From NCBI RefSeq assembly GCF_001510645.1, contig NZ_LMVB01000003.1, forward strand, positions 248,001 to 312,000: a stretch of 64,000 nucleotides of DNA, in the 5' to 3' direction. The position numbers were made by a program, and so were the translations under genes. Origin of the DNA: Paenibacillus sp. FJAT-29882 (lineage in GTDB: Bacteria > Bacillota > Bacilli > Bacillales > DSM-1321). Numbering within the stretch: position 1 is the stretch's first letter; each line of letters begins with the position of its first letter. The notes under the pieces were generated by a model that was given only the letters and a program-made list of their open reading frames with translations, had not been told where the DNA came from and did not search any database. This document shows, piece after piece, positions 55,101-64,000 of this stretch.

Positions 55101-56603
55101 ATGGGCAAAGATTCTAAAATGAATAAACAAGCTAAAGTTTTCTCCTTTCATCCGACAGGAGAATATTATTTTACTAAAGGTTTAAAAGCTTATCACAGAC
55201 GTGATTTATATAATGCTAAAAAGTTTCTCATGCGTGCATTTGAATTGGAACCTACAGAACCGATGATTGCATGTCAGCTTGCGGTTACATGTACAGAAAT
55301 CGGCGAATATAGTTATTCAAATACTCTACTTGAAAACATTCTTGGGGACATGGATCCTTTTATGACGGAATGCCATTATTTTTTGGCAAATAACTATGCG
55401 CATCTTGGCATGTTTCAGGAAGCGTATCGCCATGCGAGTGCTTATCTGGATAAAGAGGAAGATGGAGAGTTCAGCGAAGACGCGGAAGATCTTTTGGATT
55501 TAATTACATTCGAATCAGGTGAAACCGAGGAAAGTTTGATTCATCAAGACGGCTTGATTTACCAACAGGAAAAAGCTCGTGAATGTTTAGAAGCAGGTAA
55601 CTTTGAAGAAGCCGTTGAAGTGCTGAAAGAAACCATTAAAGAATACGCGGAATATTGGTCAGCATATAATAATTTGGCGCTTGCTTATTTTTATCTTGGA
55701 GAAATAGATAGAGCCTTTGAAACGTTAGAGGAAGTGTTGGAAAAAAGCCCTGGAAATTTACATGCACTATGTAATCTATTGGTTTTCCATCATTATCAGC
55801 AAAGTGAAGATAAGATAGATGCACTGGTTATGGCTTTGGAAAAGGTCCGACCGATTTTAACGGAGCACCGCATCAAACTTGGTTCTACATTTGCTCTAAT
55901 CGGGCGATATAACCTCGCGTATAAATGGTTGAAGCAACTTCAAAGGCAAGGACATGATGGTGATGATACCTTTTATTATTGGTTAGCTGTATCTGCCTAT
56001 CAAATAGGTCATGAGCACACCGCCAAAAAGGCCTGGAAAAAGGTATTAGAATTAAACCCTGACAAGGAAGGGTTTGAACCGTGGGGAGATATGAATGCTT
56101 CTCTTAATGGATTTGAGGATCATTTGCCTTCAATCTTGAAACGCTTCGAAAGTGATTATCTAGAGGAACGGATATTTGCTCTTTTTTTAACAAAGCACTC
56201 GGTTAAAAAGGACCATATTCTAAAGCATCCAGTTCTTTGTAATAATCCACTTCTTACGGATGTTGAAAAAGAATATATGGAATATGTGGAACGGCAGAAA
56301 TCAAATCAAGAGAACTCGGCCATTGAATTTGCCGATCAAACAGCGGAAATTTTGTATGCACACTTCCATCCAATCCAGATCATGGAGGCAGGCCTTTATT
56401 TAACCTGGTTTTCGGTGTTTGTAGAAGCGATGAAAAGTGAAATAAAACTTGTGAATCCAACAGGTTGGGCTGCGGCAGTTGAGTATTCTTGGTATAGGTT
56501 ACGTAATGAAAAGAAAAGTCAGCAGGAAATTGCCGCTAAGCACTTGATCTCAGTTTCTACTCTTGGAAAATATGTTAAATTGGTGAATAGCTTACTTCAG
56601 TGA
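55101..56603 (+). CDS. yvcD: TPR-repeat protein YvcD
   Basis: 500 residues. Tetratricopeptide repeats cover about 20-120 and 175-270 (for example AVEVLKETIKEYAEYWSAYN, NLALAYFYLGEIDRAFETLE). The C-terminus (about 465-500) holds a helix-turn-helix-like stretch, SQQEIAAKHLISVSTLGKYV. The position before trxB matches yvcD. Role unknown; the ending suggests DNA or partner recognition. I start at ATG 55101 with GGAGG six bases upstream rather than the in-frame ATG at 55089. Confidence 0.85.
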   Translation: MGKDSKMNKQAKVFSFHPTGEYYFTKGLKAYHRRDLYNAKKFLMRAFELEPTEPMIACQLAVTCTEIGEYSYSNTLLENILGDMDPFMTECHYFLANNYAHLGMFQEAYRHASAYLDKEEDGEFSEDAEDLLDLITFESGETEESLIHQDGLIYQQEKARECLEAGNFEEAVEVLKETIKEYAEYWSAYNNLALAYFYLGEIDRAFETLEEVLEKSPGNLHALCNLLVFHHYQQSEDKIDALVMALEKVRPILTEHRIKLGSTFALIGRYNLAYKWLKQLQRQGHDGDDTFYYWLAVSAYQIGHEHTAKKAWKKVLELNPDKEGFEPWGDMNASLNGFEDHLPSILKRFESDYLEERIFALFLTKHSVKKDHILKHPVLCNNPLLTDVEKEYMEYVERQKSNQENSAIEFADQTAEILYAHFHPIQIMEAGLYLTWFSVFVEAMKSEIKLVNPTGWAAAVEYSWYRLRNEKKSQQEIAAKHLISVSTLGKYVKLVNSLLQ

Positions 56604-56672
56604 GCATAAATTTGGACGTATTTTTATTTGTTATATAGGATGTAAGTATATCGGAAATACTATATGTAATGA

Positions 56673-57641
<969 letters not shown>

Positions 57642-57753
57642 ATTTTTTACAATTCGTAATTCCGTCTTAATCATGCTGTAACATAGATGCAATATCTTTT
57701 GGTTATAGTTAGGGTAGTAATTGACCCCCTTTTATAAATATAAACTTGTGGAT

Positions 57754-57786
57754 GGCACAGATGTTAACGTCTGTGCCTTTTTTTTG
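57754..57786 (+). terminator. terminator after trxB
   Basis: GGCACAGA / TCTGTGCC stem followed by nine T residues. Confidence 0.9.
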
Positions 57787-58139
57787 TCGAAGGACATGGG
57801 GACGGGTCTTCGCGACTTACTCATATAGTCAATCTACTTTACAGATATACTTACTTTGTTAAGAAAGTACTTCAAATTCCGGCTCCGCGCCGCCGCCATT
57901 GTGATTAGGCGAGTATAGCGTGCTACAGGATGGGTCCTTCACAGTAAATTGTGACGTTTTAACGGTATAGGAATTTTGTATGTAACAAGTATGGAAAATA
58001 ATTTCCTGATTCTTGTTCATTGTAGCTCGTATCTAAAAATAGTATAATAGAAGTTAAACAAATGTATCGAAGAGCTGTCTAATTCATTTCTTCTGCTATG
58101 TGTAGTTATACATAGCATGGAAGTTTCACTTTATAAATT
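57787..58139. other. 350-bp intergenic region with repeat remnants
   Basis: No gene is supportable. GGGGACGGGTC (about 57799) and GGATGGGTCC (about 57928) are similar GC-rich words some 130 bp apart. A TATAAT at 58043-58048 with TTGTAG 17 bp upstream may be the yvcI promoter. At 58094-58134 a GCTATGTG / CATAGC hairpin is joined to GGAAGTTTCACTTTAT, the 3' end of the large structured repeat. Confidence 0.45.
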
Positions 58140-58184
58140 TTGTATAAGACAAATACTGGATTAGAGTCGATTGAGGTGAAGAAC

Positions 58185-58643
58185 GTGCAACGTGTCACAA
58201 ATTGTGTGTTAGTCAGGGACAATAAAACACTTCTTTTAAAAAAACCGAGAAGAGGCTGGTGGGTTGCTCCAGGAGGCAAAATGGAGGCTGGTGAATCTGT
58301 TCGTGATGCCTGTATTCGGGAATATCGTGAAGAAACAGGCGTATATTTAAAAAACCCAGCAATTAAAGGAATTTTTACGTTTATCATCAAAGAGGGCGAT
58401 AAAGTTTTAGAAGAGTGGATGATGTTCACCTTTTTCGCTACCGAATCAGACGGAATTAATGTGGATTCGTGTGAAGAGGGAGAACTAAGCTGGATTGCTA
58501 TTGATGAAATGAAGAATCTTCCAATGGCTGAGGGTGACTACCATATATTGGAATATATGATTCGTGGAAGCGGAATCATCTATGCCACTTTTACGTATAC
58601 ACCTGAATTCAAGCTGCTGTCATATCGGCTTGATCCGGGTTGA
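58185..58643 (+). CDS. yvcI: Nudix hydrolase YvcI
   Basis: 152 residues. The Nudix box runs GGKMEAGESVRDACIREYRE then ETG (about 31-53), with the glutamates that bind metal. It hydrolyses nucleoside diphosphate derivatives; the substrate is unknown. I start at GTG 58185, which has GAGGTG 6 bp upstream and gives the B. subtilis-like N-terminus (QRVTNCVL). It leads the conserved yvcI-rapZ-yvcK-whiA-crh operon. Confidence 0.92.
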   Translation: MQRVTNCVLVRDNKTLLLKKPRRGWWVAPGGKMEAGESVRDACIREYREETGVYLKNPAIKGIFTFIIKEGDKVLEEWMMFTFFATESDGINVDSCEEGELSWIAIDEMKNLPMAEGDYHILEYMIRGSGIIYATFTYTPEFKLLSYRLDPG

Positions 58644-58671
58644 ATAAATAGAAAACTTTGGGGGGATTACA

Positions 58672-59574
58672 TTGGGAATAGGACAAATTAGCGAAACGCA
58701 ATTAGTCATAATTACAGGCATGTCTGGAGCTGGAAAAACGGTTGCTGTTCAAAGTTTTGAAGATTTAGGCTTCTTTTGTGTTGATAACTTACCACCCACG
58801 TTATTACCCAAGTTTCTTGAACTGATGAAAGAATCTGGAAATAAAATGAATAAAGTTGTGTTGGTTATGGATTTACGCGGCAGAGAATTCTTCGATCATT
58901 TATTCAAAGCATTAGATGACTTAGCTGAAACATCTTGGGTAACTCCGAAGATCCTTTTCCTTGATGCAGATGATGAAGTGCTTGTACGACGCTACAAAGA
59001 AACGAGGCGTACGCACCCACTATCGCCATTGGGTCTTCCGCTAGAAGGAATTCAAATTGAACGTGGTTTGTTAGAAGTGTTAAAGGGACGGGCACAGATC
59101 GTTTATCAAACATCTTCGCTGAAGCCACGAGAATTAAGGGAAAAGATCTTAACAGAGTTCTCAGTTAACAAGAAAGTGATTTTTACTGTCAATGTGGTGT
59201 CTTTCGGATTTAAACACGGTATCCCGATTGATGCGGATCTTGTTTTCGATGTCCGCTTTCTGCCTAATCCATTTTATATTGAACATATGCGACCAAAGAC
59301 TGGTTTGGAAGAAGAAGTGTCAAGTTATGTGCTGAAATGGGGAGAAACACAGAGGTTTTTAGAAAAATTGATAGATTTACTTGCGTTTATGCTTCCTCAA
59401 TATAAGCGGGAAGGGAAATCTCAGCTTATCATTGCAATTGGATGTACGGGTGGTCAGCACCGTTCCGTTGCGCTTGCTGAGTATCTGGCTAGCACATTCC
59501 AGAAAGATTATGTCACTCATGTAACGCATCGTGACATCAAGAAGATTATTAAGGAGAAAAGTAATGCCAAATGA
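58672..59574 (+). CDS. rapZ: RNase adaptor/nucleotide-binding protein RapZ (YvcJ)
   Basis: 300 residues. The P-loop GMSGAGKT is at about 16-23, Walker B in VVLVMDLRG, and the C-terminal GlmZ/phosphate-binding domain has [16 protein letters not shown]. It binds ATP and GTP. In E. coli RapZ guides RNase E to GlmZ; in B. subtilis YvcJ affects competence. The start is TTG 58672 with GGGGGGATT. It overlaps yvcK by 11 bp. Confidence 0.94.
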   Translation: MGIGQISETQLVIITGMSGAGKTVAVQSFEDLGFFCVDNLPPTLLPKFLELMKESGNKMNKVVLVMDLRGREFFDHLFKALDDLAETSWVTPKILFLDADDEVLVRRYKETRRTHPLSPLGLPLEGIQIERGLLEVLKGRAQIVYQTSSLKPRELREKILTEFSVNKKVIFTVNVVSFGFKHGIPIDADLVFDVRFLPNPFYIEHMRPKTGLEEEVSSYVLKWGETQRFLEKLIDLLAFMLPQYKREGKSQLIIAIGCTGGQHRSVALAEYLASTFQKDYVTHVTHRDIKKIIKEKSNAK

Positions 59575-60547
59575 AATTGAGCAGCCAAGAGTAGTTGTCA
59601 TTGGGGGCGGTACAGGTCTTCCTGTGTTACTTCGCGGACTGAAGAACTACCCAATTGACATCACGGCGATTGTTACGGTTGCGGATGATGGTGGTAGTTC
59701 TGGCAGGATTCGCGATGAAATGGATATTCCGGCCCCAGGAGATATTCGAAATGTTCTTGCTGCGTTATCAGATGTGGAGCCTCTTGTTGAACAAATGTTC
59801 CAGCATCGTTTTGCAAGTAAGAATGAACTAGCGGGGCATTCGCTGGGGAACTTATTGTTAGCCGCCATGACCTCGATTACTGGGGACTTTGTCCATGCAG
59901 TTCAAGAAATGAGCAAAGTACTGAATGTAAGAGGGAAGGTGTTACCATCCGCTAACCAAAGTGTAGTTCTTCACGCGGAGATGGTCGATGGAATGGTTGT
60001 AAGCGGTGAATCAAAGATCCCGTTCTCTGGGAAAAAAATCAAACGCGTGTTCCTTAGTCCTAACAAAATTAAACCGCTCCGAGAAACCATACAGGCAATT
60101 AAGCAGGCTGATTTAATTGTCATAGGACCTGGGAGTTTATATACAAGCATTTTACCAAACTTACTTGTACCAGGAATTGGTGAGGCGGTTTGTAAATCAA
60201 AAGCGAAGAAGGTCTATATCTGTAACCTTATGACTCAAGCAGGAGAAACGCAGGATTATACAGCTAGTGACCATATACAAGCTATTTACTCTCATATGAA
60301 TTGCTCATTTATCGATTGTATTCTTGTAAATAATCAAGAAATTCCACAAAATGTTCAAGATCGCTATAAAGAGGAATTTGCAAAGCCGGTTGTTTTTGAT
60401 GTTGAAAGTCTAGAAAGACTTGGAGTTAAGATTGTTCAAGGGCAGATTTTTAATTTTGAAGGAAACTCCATTCGGCACGATACAAAAAAAGTAGCGCGTA
60501 TGCTTTATCAAATGTTATTAAACGAAATTAAAGAAAGAAAACCTTAA
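59564..60547 (+). CDS. yvcK: gluconeogenesis/morphogenesis factor YvcK (GlmR)
   Basis: 327 residues of the CofD-like (UPF0052) fold. The N-terminal nucleotide-sugar site is [17 protein letters not shown], followed by [16 protein letters not shown], and the central [15 protein letters not shown]. In B. subtilis it binds UDP-GlcNAc and directs carbon to the cell wall under gluconeogenic conditions. I start at ATG 59564 (AAGGAG upstream), inside the end of rapZ. Confidence 0.94.
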   Translation: MPNEIEQPRVVVIGGGTGLPVLLRGLKNYPIDITAIVTVADDGGSSGRIRDEMDIPAPGDIRNVLAALSDVEPLVEQMFQHRFASKNELAGHSLGNLLLAAMTSITGDFVHAVQEMSKVLNVRGKVLPSANQSVVLHAEMVDGMVVSGESKIPFSGKKIKRVFLSPNKIKPLRETIQAIKQADLIVIGPGSLYTSILPNLLVPGIGEAVCKSKAKKVYICNLMTQAGETQDYTASDHIQAIYSHMNCSFIDCILVNNQEIPQNVQDRYKEEFAKPVVFDVESLERLGVKIVQGQIFNFEGNSIRHDTKKVARMLYQMLLNEIKERKP

Positions 60548-60675
60548 AAAAGGATTGTCTTGACTGCTTACCTTATGCCTGTCTTGTTTCTTCATGGCTA
60601 ATAAGAGTCTGTTCAAATAACTAGATTTTGTAGCCAAGGACCGGTGACAGTTTTTCTGATTGGAGGTGAGAATCT

Positions 60676-61632
60676 GTGTCTTTTGCTTCGGAAACTAAAA
60701 AAGAATTAACAACACTAGAAGAAAAGGATTGTTGCGGAAAAGCTGAATTATGCGCTTTAATTAGAATGAATGGATCGCTTTCGTTTTCGAATAAAAAACT
60801 TGTTGTAGATATTCAAACCGAAAATGCAGCGATTGCCAGAAGAATCTATACGCTTCTAAAGAAAAATTATAATGTGCAGATGGAATTGCTTGTTCGAAAG
60901 AAAATGAAGCTGAAGAAAAACAATGTCTACATTGTTCGTTTATCTTCTGGAGGGCAGGAAATACTGTCTAACTTAAAAATCGTTGGAAAAGGATTTGAAT
61001 TTTATCATAGTATTGCACCAGAACTTATTGCCAAGAAGTGCTGTAAACGTGCTTACTTAAGAGGTGCTTTTCTAGCGGGTGGTTCTGTCAACAATCCGGA
61101 AACATCATCGTATCATTTAGAGGTTTACTCCATTTATAAAGAGCATAATGATGCACTTTGTGAGTTGATGAATGTATTTGGTCTCAAGGCGAAGACCCTT
61201 GAACGAAAAAAAGGGTATATCACCTATTTAAAAGAAGCTGAGAAAATAGCAGAGTTCCTGAATATTATTGGTGCTCACTCAGCGTTATTGCGGTTTGAAG
61301 ATGTCCGGATTGTTCGCGATATGCGTAATTCCGTGAATCGGCTTGTGAACTGTGAAACGGCGAACTTAAATAAGACAATTGGTGCCTCCTTAAGGCAGGT
61401 AGAAAACATACGGTATATTAACGAAACGGTTGGTCTGGGTATTTTACCGGACAAACTCCGTGAAATTGCGGAACTTAGAGTGGCTTATCAAGATGTTACG
61501 TTAAAAGAGCTTGGGGAAATGGTTTCAGGTGGGAATATTAGCAAATCGGGAATTAATCACCGCTTACGAAAAATTGATGAAATCGCTGATAAAATGAGAG
61601 GCGGAGCAGGTCTCGTAGCCCAGAAGTTATAA
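60676..61632 (+). CDS. whiA: sporulation/division regulator WhiA
   Basis: 318 residues. The N-terminal LAGLIDADG-like domain (about 20-190; [21 protein letters not shown]) lacks nuclease function in the family. The C-terminal helix-turn-helix (about 220-310) contains [20 protein letters not shown]. In B. subtilis WhiA affects chromosome segregation and division. The start is GTG 60676 with GGAGGTGAG. Confidence 0.95.
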   Translation: MSFASETKKELTTLEEKDCCGKAELCALIRMNGSLSFSNKKLVVDIQTENAAIARRIYTLLKKNYNVQMELLVRKKMKLKKNNVYIVRLSSGGQEILSNLKIVGKGFEFYHSIAPELIAKKCCKRAYLRGAFLAGGSVNNPETSSYHLEVYSIYKEHNDALCELMNVFGLKAKTLERKKGYITYLKEAEKIAEFLNIIGAHSALLRFEDVRIVRDMRNSVNRLVNCETANLNKTIGASLRQVENIRYINETVGLGILPDKLREIAELRVAYQDVTLKELGEMVSGGNISKSGINHRLRKIDEIADKMRGGAGLVAQKL

Positions 61633-61648
61633 AGAAGGAGGAAAATAT

Positions 61649-61906
61649 ATGGTTGAGAAGCAAGTGGAGGTCCGCCTGAAGACAGGTCTTCAAGCAAGGC
61701 CAGCTGCCTTATTTGTACAAGAAGCAAACCGTTTTAAATCAGACGTATTCCTTGAAAAGGATGGAAGAAAAGTGAATGCGAAAAGTATTATGGGGTTAAT
61801 GAGTCTTGCGATTGGGTCTGGAACGATCATTCAACTAATTGTGGATGGTAGAGATGAAGAAGAAGCCATTTGTGCCCTTCAACAATTTGTTGAACAAGAA
61901 GCGTAA
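61649..61906 (+). CDS. crh: HPr-like catabolite repression protein Crh
   Basis: 85 residues with the HPr fold. Position 15, the catalytic His of HPr, is Gln (TGLQARPAA), so it cannot take part in the PTS. Ser46 (NAKSIMGLMSL), the HprK target, is present. P-Ser-Crh acts as a CcpA co-repressor. The ribosome site is AAGGAGGA. Last gene of the yvcI operon. Confidence 0.97.
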   Translation: MVEKQVEVRLKTGLQARPAALFVQEANRFKSDVFLEKDGRKVNAKSIMGLMSLAIGSGTIIQLIVDGRDEEEAICALQQFVEQEA

Positions 61907-61949
61907 AGAATGATTAATCAAACAACGGAAATTACTGAAGTTGTTATGA

Positions 61950-62037
61950 TGAAGGTGCTTAGAAACATGTCCGATTTACAGGTAAAGAGGAGAATATCCT
62001 TTCATGCTGCAAATTCACATGTGCTAGGCATCTTTTT
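61950..62037 (+). terminator. possible terminator after crh
   Basis: TGCTTAGAAACATGT and ACATGTGCTAGGCA form an imperfect stem across a 46-nt loop, followed by TCTTTTTG. The large loop makes this tentative. Confidence 0.35.
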
Positions 62038-62098
62038 GTATATGTAATCAAACGTACTGGCATCTGTATTCTTGAAAATGGTGATATATATTTAAGTT

Positions 62099-62187
62099 AA
62101 AGGGTCAGACCCCGCAACAACTAAAACCAGTATAAGATACGCGTATGAAACACTACATACTGGTTTAGAGTGTGAGGTCAGATCCTT
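62099..62187. repeat. GGTC/GACC palindromic repeat, copy 7
   Basis: AAGGGTCAGACC opposite GGTCAGATCCTT, with AAAACCAGTAT / ATACTGGTTT inside. It lies between crh (plus) and clpP (minus). Confidence 0.65.
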
Positions 62188-62226
62188 ATGATGGGGTTTA
62201 GAAAATTCAATTTAAAGGTAGCTTCT

Positions 62227-62261
62227 AAAAAACGCCGAGCTAAATGCTTCGGCGTTTTTTT
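62227..62261. terminator. terminator of clpP (symmetrical)
   Basis: AAAAAACGCCG / CGGCGTTTTTT stem with a 12-nt loop; read on the minus strand it ends in a T-run just after clpP. Confidence 0.88.
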
Positions 62262-62268
62262 AGTACAA

Positions 62269-62877
62269 TTATTTATCTAGAGTTTTCTTAACGTCATCTA
62301 TACGAGTGATGACTTTGTCGATTAATCCGTATTCTAATGCTCGTTCAGCTGTCATGAAGTTATCGCGATCCGTATCTTTTTGAACAACCTCTATTGGTTG
62401 GCCTGTACGTTCGGAAAGAATTTCGTTCAATTTGTCTTTTAAGAACAAAATGCGTCTTGCGGCAATTTCAATTTCAGTTGCCTGACCTTGTGCTCCACCT
62501 AATGGTTGGTGAATCATCACTTCACTGTTTGGAAGAGAGAATCGTTTGCCTTTTTCACCAGCTGCTAGTAAGAAAGCGCCCATAGAAGCGGCCATTCCGA
62601 TACAAACTGTTGAAACTTGAGGTTTGATATATTGCATGGTGTCATAGATGGCCATTCCAGAGGTAATGCTTCCTCCTGGGCTGTTAATGTACAATGTAAT
62701 ATCTTTATCAGGGTTTTCTGCCTCTAAGAACAATAATTGAGCTACAATTGAATTTGATACATTATCGTCAATTGCACTACCAAGCATGATGATTCTGTCT
62801 TTTAATAGACGGGAATAAATATCGTATGCACGTTCCCCGCGACTTGTTTGTTCAATAACTGTAGGAATTAAATTCAT
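62269..62877 (-). CDS. clpP: ATP-dependent Clp protease proteolytic subunit
   Basis: 202 residues. The catalytic triad is Ser98 (GMAASMGA), His123 (VMIHQPLGG) and Asp172 (RDNFM). ClpP tetradecamers degrade proteins fed by ClpX, ClpC or ClpE. I start at ATG 62877 with GAGGAGG upstream (on the minus strand); the longer frame to 62973 reads back through the promoter. A CtsR box covers the promoter. Confidence 0.97.
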   Translation of the reverse strand: MNLIPTVIEQTSRGERAYDIYSRLLKDRIIMLGSAIDDNVSNSIVAQLLFLEAENPDKDITLYINSPGGSITSGMAIYDTMQYIKPQVSTVCIGMAASMGAFLLAAGEKGKRFSLPNSEVMIHQPLGGAQGQATEIEIAARRILFLKDKLNEILSERTGQPIEVVQKDTDRDNFMTAERALEYGLIDKVITRIDDVKKTLDK

Positions 62878-62925
62878 GCTAATTTCCTCCTCTAAGTAAA
62901 AGTTATTTCTCATAGGTAAATCCTT

Positions 62926-62965
62926 AATATATGTATGATACACTTTATGGTCAATTAAGGTCAAA
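62926..62965 (-). promoter_or_regulatory. clpP promoter with CtsR operator
   Basis: On the minus strand TTGACC (62954-62949) and TATATT (62931-62926) are 17 bp apart. On the plus strand GGTCAAT-TAA-GGTCAAA (62949-62965) is a CtsR heptad repeat with one mismatch, overlapping the -35. CtsR represses clpP until heat stress. Confidence 0.82.
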
Positions 62966-63169
62966 CAAAACAAATCGAAAGGAAGATGTTTCGTTCGACA
63001 AAAACCAAAAAGCTGTTTCTATAGCTCAAATTATGATATCTAGAGCTCGGATGTTAGGTTCCATTTCCACGTTATCCATACTACCCAAATTTCTGTACTT
63101 TAAACCGCATTACCACTTGCAAACAATGTGAAACTGACATATAATAAAATTTGTTGAAAAATTATTACT

Positions 63170-63241
63170 GCCCTCGTGGTGCAACGGATAGCACGTAAGA
63201 TTCCGGTTCTTGAGATGTGGGTTCGATTCCTGCCGAGGGCG
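63170..63241 (+). tRNA. tRNA-Arg (anticodon CCG)
   Basis: Acceptor GCCCTCG / CGAGGGC, D-stem GTGC / GCAC, anticodon stem TAAGA / TCTTG with loop TTCCGGT (anticodon CCG), and a T-loop TTCGATT. Discriminator G; no encoded CCA. The position between clpP and sigL matches trnQ-Arg of B. subtilis. Confidence 0.93.
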
Positions 63242-63263
63242 TCATTAGTAAAAGACTGTCTCA

Positions 63264-63347
63264 TAAGGGTCTGACTTTATATTCTACACACAGTATATCG
63301 TATTATACTGTATTTTGTAGGTATGCGGTCTGACCTTTTCTTTTTTT
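63264..63347. repeat. GGTC/GACC palindromic repeat, copy 8 (tRNA terminator)
   Basis: AAGGGTCTGAC opposite GGTCTGACCTT, with ACAGTATA / TATACTGT inside, followed by a T-rich run. It lies 22 bp after the tRNA. Confidence 0.7.
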
Positions 63348-63526
63348 GAATAGATATAGAATGAGTAGATTTTAAGTAAATTATAGGGTTTAGCCGCAAG
63401 TTACTTCCTCGCTCTAAAGTCGAGATGGTCTTGGGTTATTACGATTTTTGTTTCGTAAGCGTTTCCATTTCATTTCACTATTCACTTGTATATTTATGGT
63501 GTAAAATGGTAAAGGGAGAGGGAGAT

Positions 63527-64000
63527 ATGGATATGAAGCCGGGACTCTATCAACAACAGGTTATGAAATTGACAATGACGCAAGAGTTAAGCCAGGCAAT
63601 TGCATTACTTCAGTTTTCTACGCAAGAATTGTTAGTCTATTTAGAGACAAAGTGGCTGGAAAATCCTTTATTAACGATTGAATCATCAGCAGGTTCCCAC
63701 GAGTTACCAAGAGATCAATTTAAGGGAAATCGGGTAAAGAATACAGGGATATCTTCTAATTGGATTGAACAGATTGGTGATGAAGCTCCTTCTCTTGAAA
63801 AATATTTGCTTGCCCAAATCGGTGTGGATGTGTTAAATAAAATGGAATTGAAAGCGCTTATCCATCTTATTCGTAACATTGATGAAAATGGGTACTTGAG
63901 GATAAGTTTGGAAAATGAAGCTGTTTCGGTTGGTCTATCTGCAAGCGCTGTATTTAAAGCCTTGGATATTCTGCAACAACTCGAACCACACGGGATTGGT
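63527..64000 (+). CDS. sigL: RNA polymerase sigma-54 factor (5' part)
   Basis: The first 158 codons are present; the gene runs past the window end. Region I is clear: a glutamine-rich activator-interaction segment, LYQQQVMKLTMTQELSQAI then ALLQFSTQELLVYLE, followed by an acidic linker and the start of the core-binding domain (LEKYLLAQI, RNIDENGYL). Sigma-54 needs AAA+ activators and in Bacillus directs levanase, acetoin and amino-acid catabolic operons. The start ATG 63527 has GGGAGAGGGAG; ATG 63533 is also possible. Confidence 0.95.
   Translation, partial: MDMKPGLYQQQVMKLTMTQELSQAIALLQFSTQELLVYLETKWLENPLLTIESSAGSHELPRDQFKGNRVKNTGISSNWIEQIGDEAPSLEKYLLAQIGVDVLNKMELKALIHLIRNIDENGYLRISLENEAVSVGLSASAVFKALDILQQLEPHGIG

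Noticed and set aside
58140-58184. Longer start for YvcI
   Set aside because: The extension overlaps the repeat remnant; GTG 58185 has a clear site and gives the known N-terminus.
62931-63131. 66-codon plus-strand frame upstream of clpP
   Set aside because: It overlaps the clpP promoter and CtsR box and has no ribosome site.

Overview
This window is chromosomal DNA of a low-GC, spore-forming Bacillaceae (Bacillus sensu lato). The backbone follows the Bacillus subtilis order closely: hpf, secA, prfB, yvjA, cccB, ftsEX, ctpB, minJ, csbA, uvrBA, yvlB, hprK, lgt, yvoD, ppaX, yvoF, hisZGDBHAFI, yvcD, trxB, yvcI, rapZ, yvcK, whiA, crh, clpP, tRNA-Arg, sigL. Bacillus-specific proteins (Crh, CsbA, MinJ, SinI/SinR-like, CccB) support this. 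No rRNA, CRISPR array or intact transposase was seen.

Layout. 0-4 kb: hpf with a SigB-type promoter, a split two-gene chromate transporter, and a SinI-like anti-repressor behind a cyclic-di-GMP-I riboswitch, convergent with a SinR-like repressor. 4-16 kb: secA, prfB (programmed +1 frameshift), a YitT-family gene, cccB, then the cell-wall/division block ftsE-ftsX, an M23 hydrolase, ctpB and minJ. 16-36 kb is the accessory stretch: a broken TniQ-like gene, two ABC exporter operons each paired with an OmpR-type two-component system, a RelP-type alarmone synthetase, adaB beside a broken alkA, a broken radical-SAM gene, an FHA/winged-helix regulator, two tiny membrane proteins, pepF, a YceI protein, a KatX-like catalase and csbA. 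36-44 kb: uvrBA and a gene-poor kilobase with three orphan palindromes and a large structured repeat, then yvlB. 44-64 kb: conserved metabolic and regulatory operons (HPr kinase/lipoprotein/phosphate genes, histidine biosynthesis, thioredoxin reductase, yvcI-crh, clpP, sigL).

How the genes fit together. FtsEX plausibly activates the adjacent M23 hydrolase, and CtpB and MinJ follow in the same block. HprK phosphorylates Crh Ser46, so both halves of the catabolite-control pair are present. The riboswitch-SinI/SinR arrangement suggests c-di-GMP control of a matrix or motility switch. Each exporter operon has an 11-bp direct repeat placed identically 26 bp upstream of its -10, as expected for OmpR-family activators encoded next to it.

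Intergenic DNA is unusually rich in repeats. Eight long imperfect palindromes with GGTC/GACC arms mostly sit downstream of genes. A larger element (full copies near 7.9 and 42.0 kb, plus deleted forms) keeps its helices through compensatory changes and can form a pseudoknot. Two about 97-bp elements of identical geometry flank hisZGD, one of them supplying the hisD stop codon. All assignments come from reading the sequence and recalling family motifs; no database search was run.
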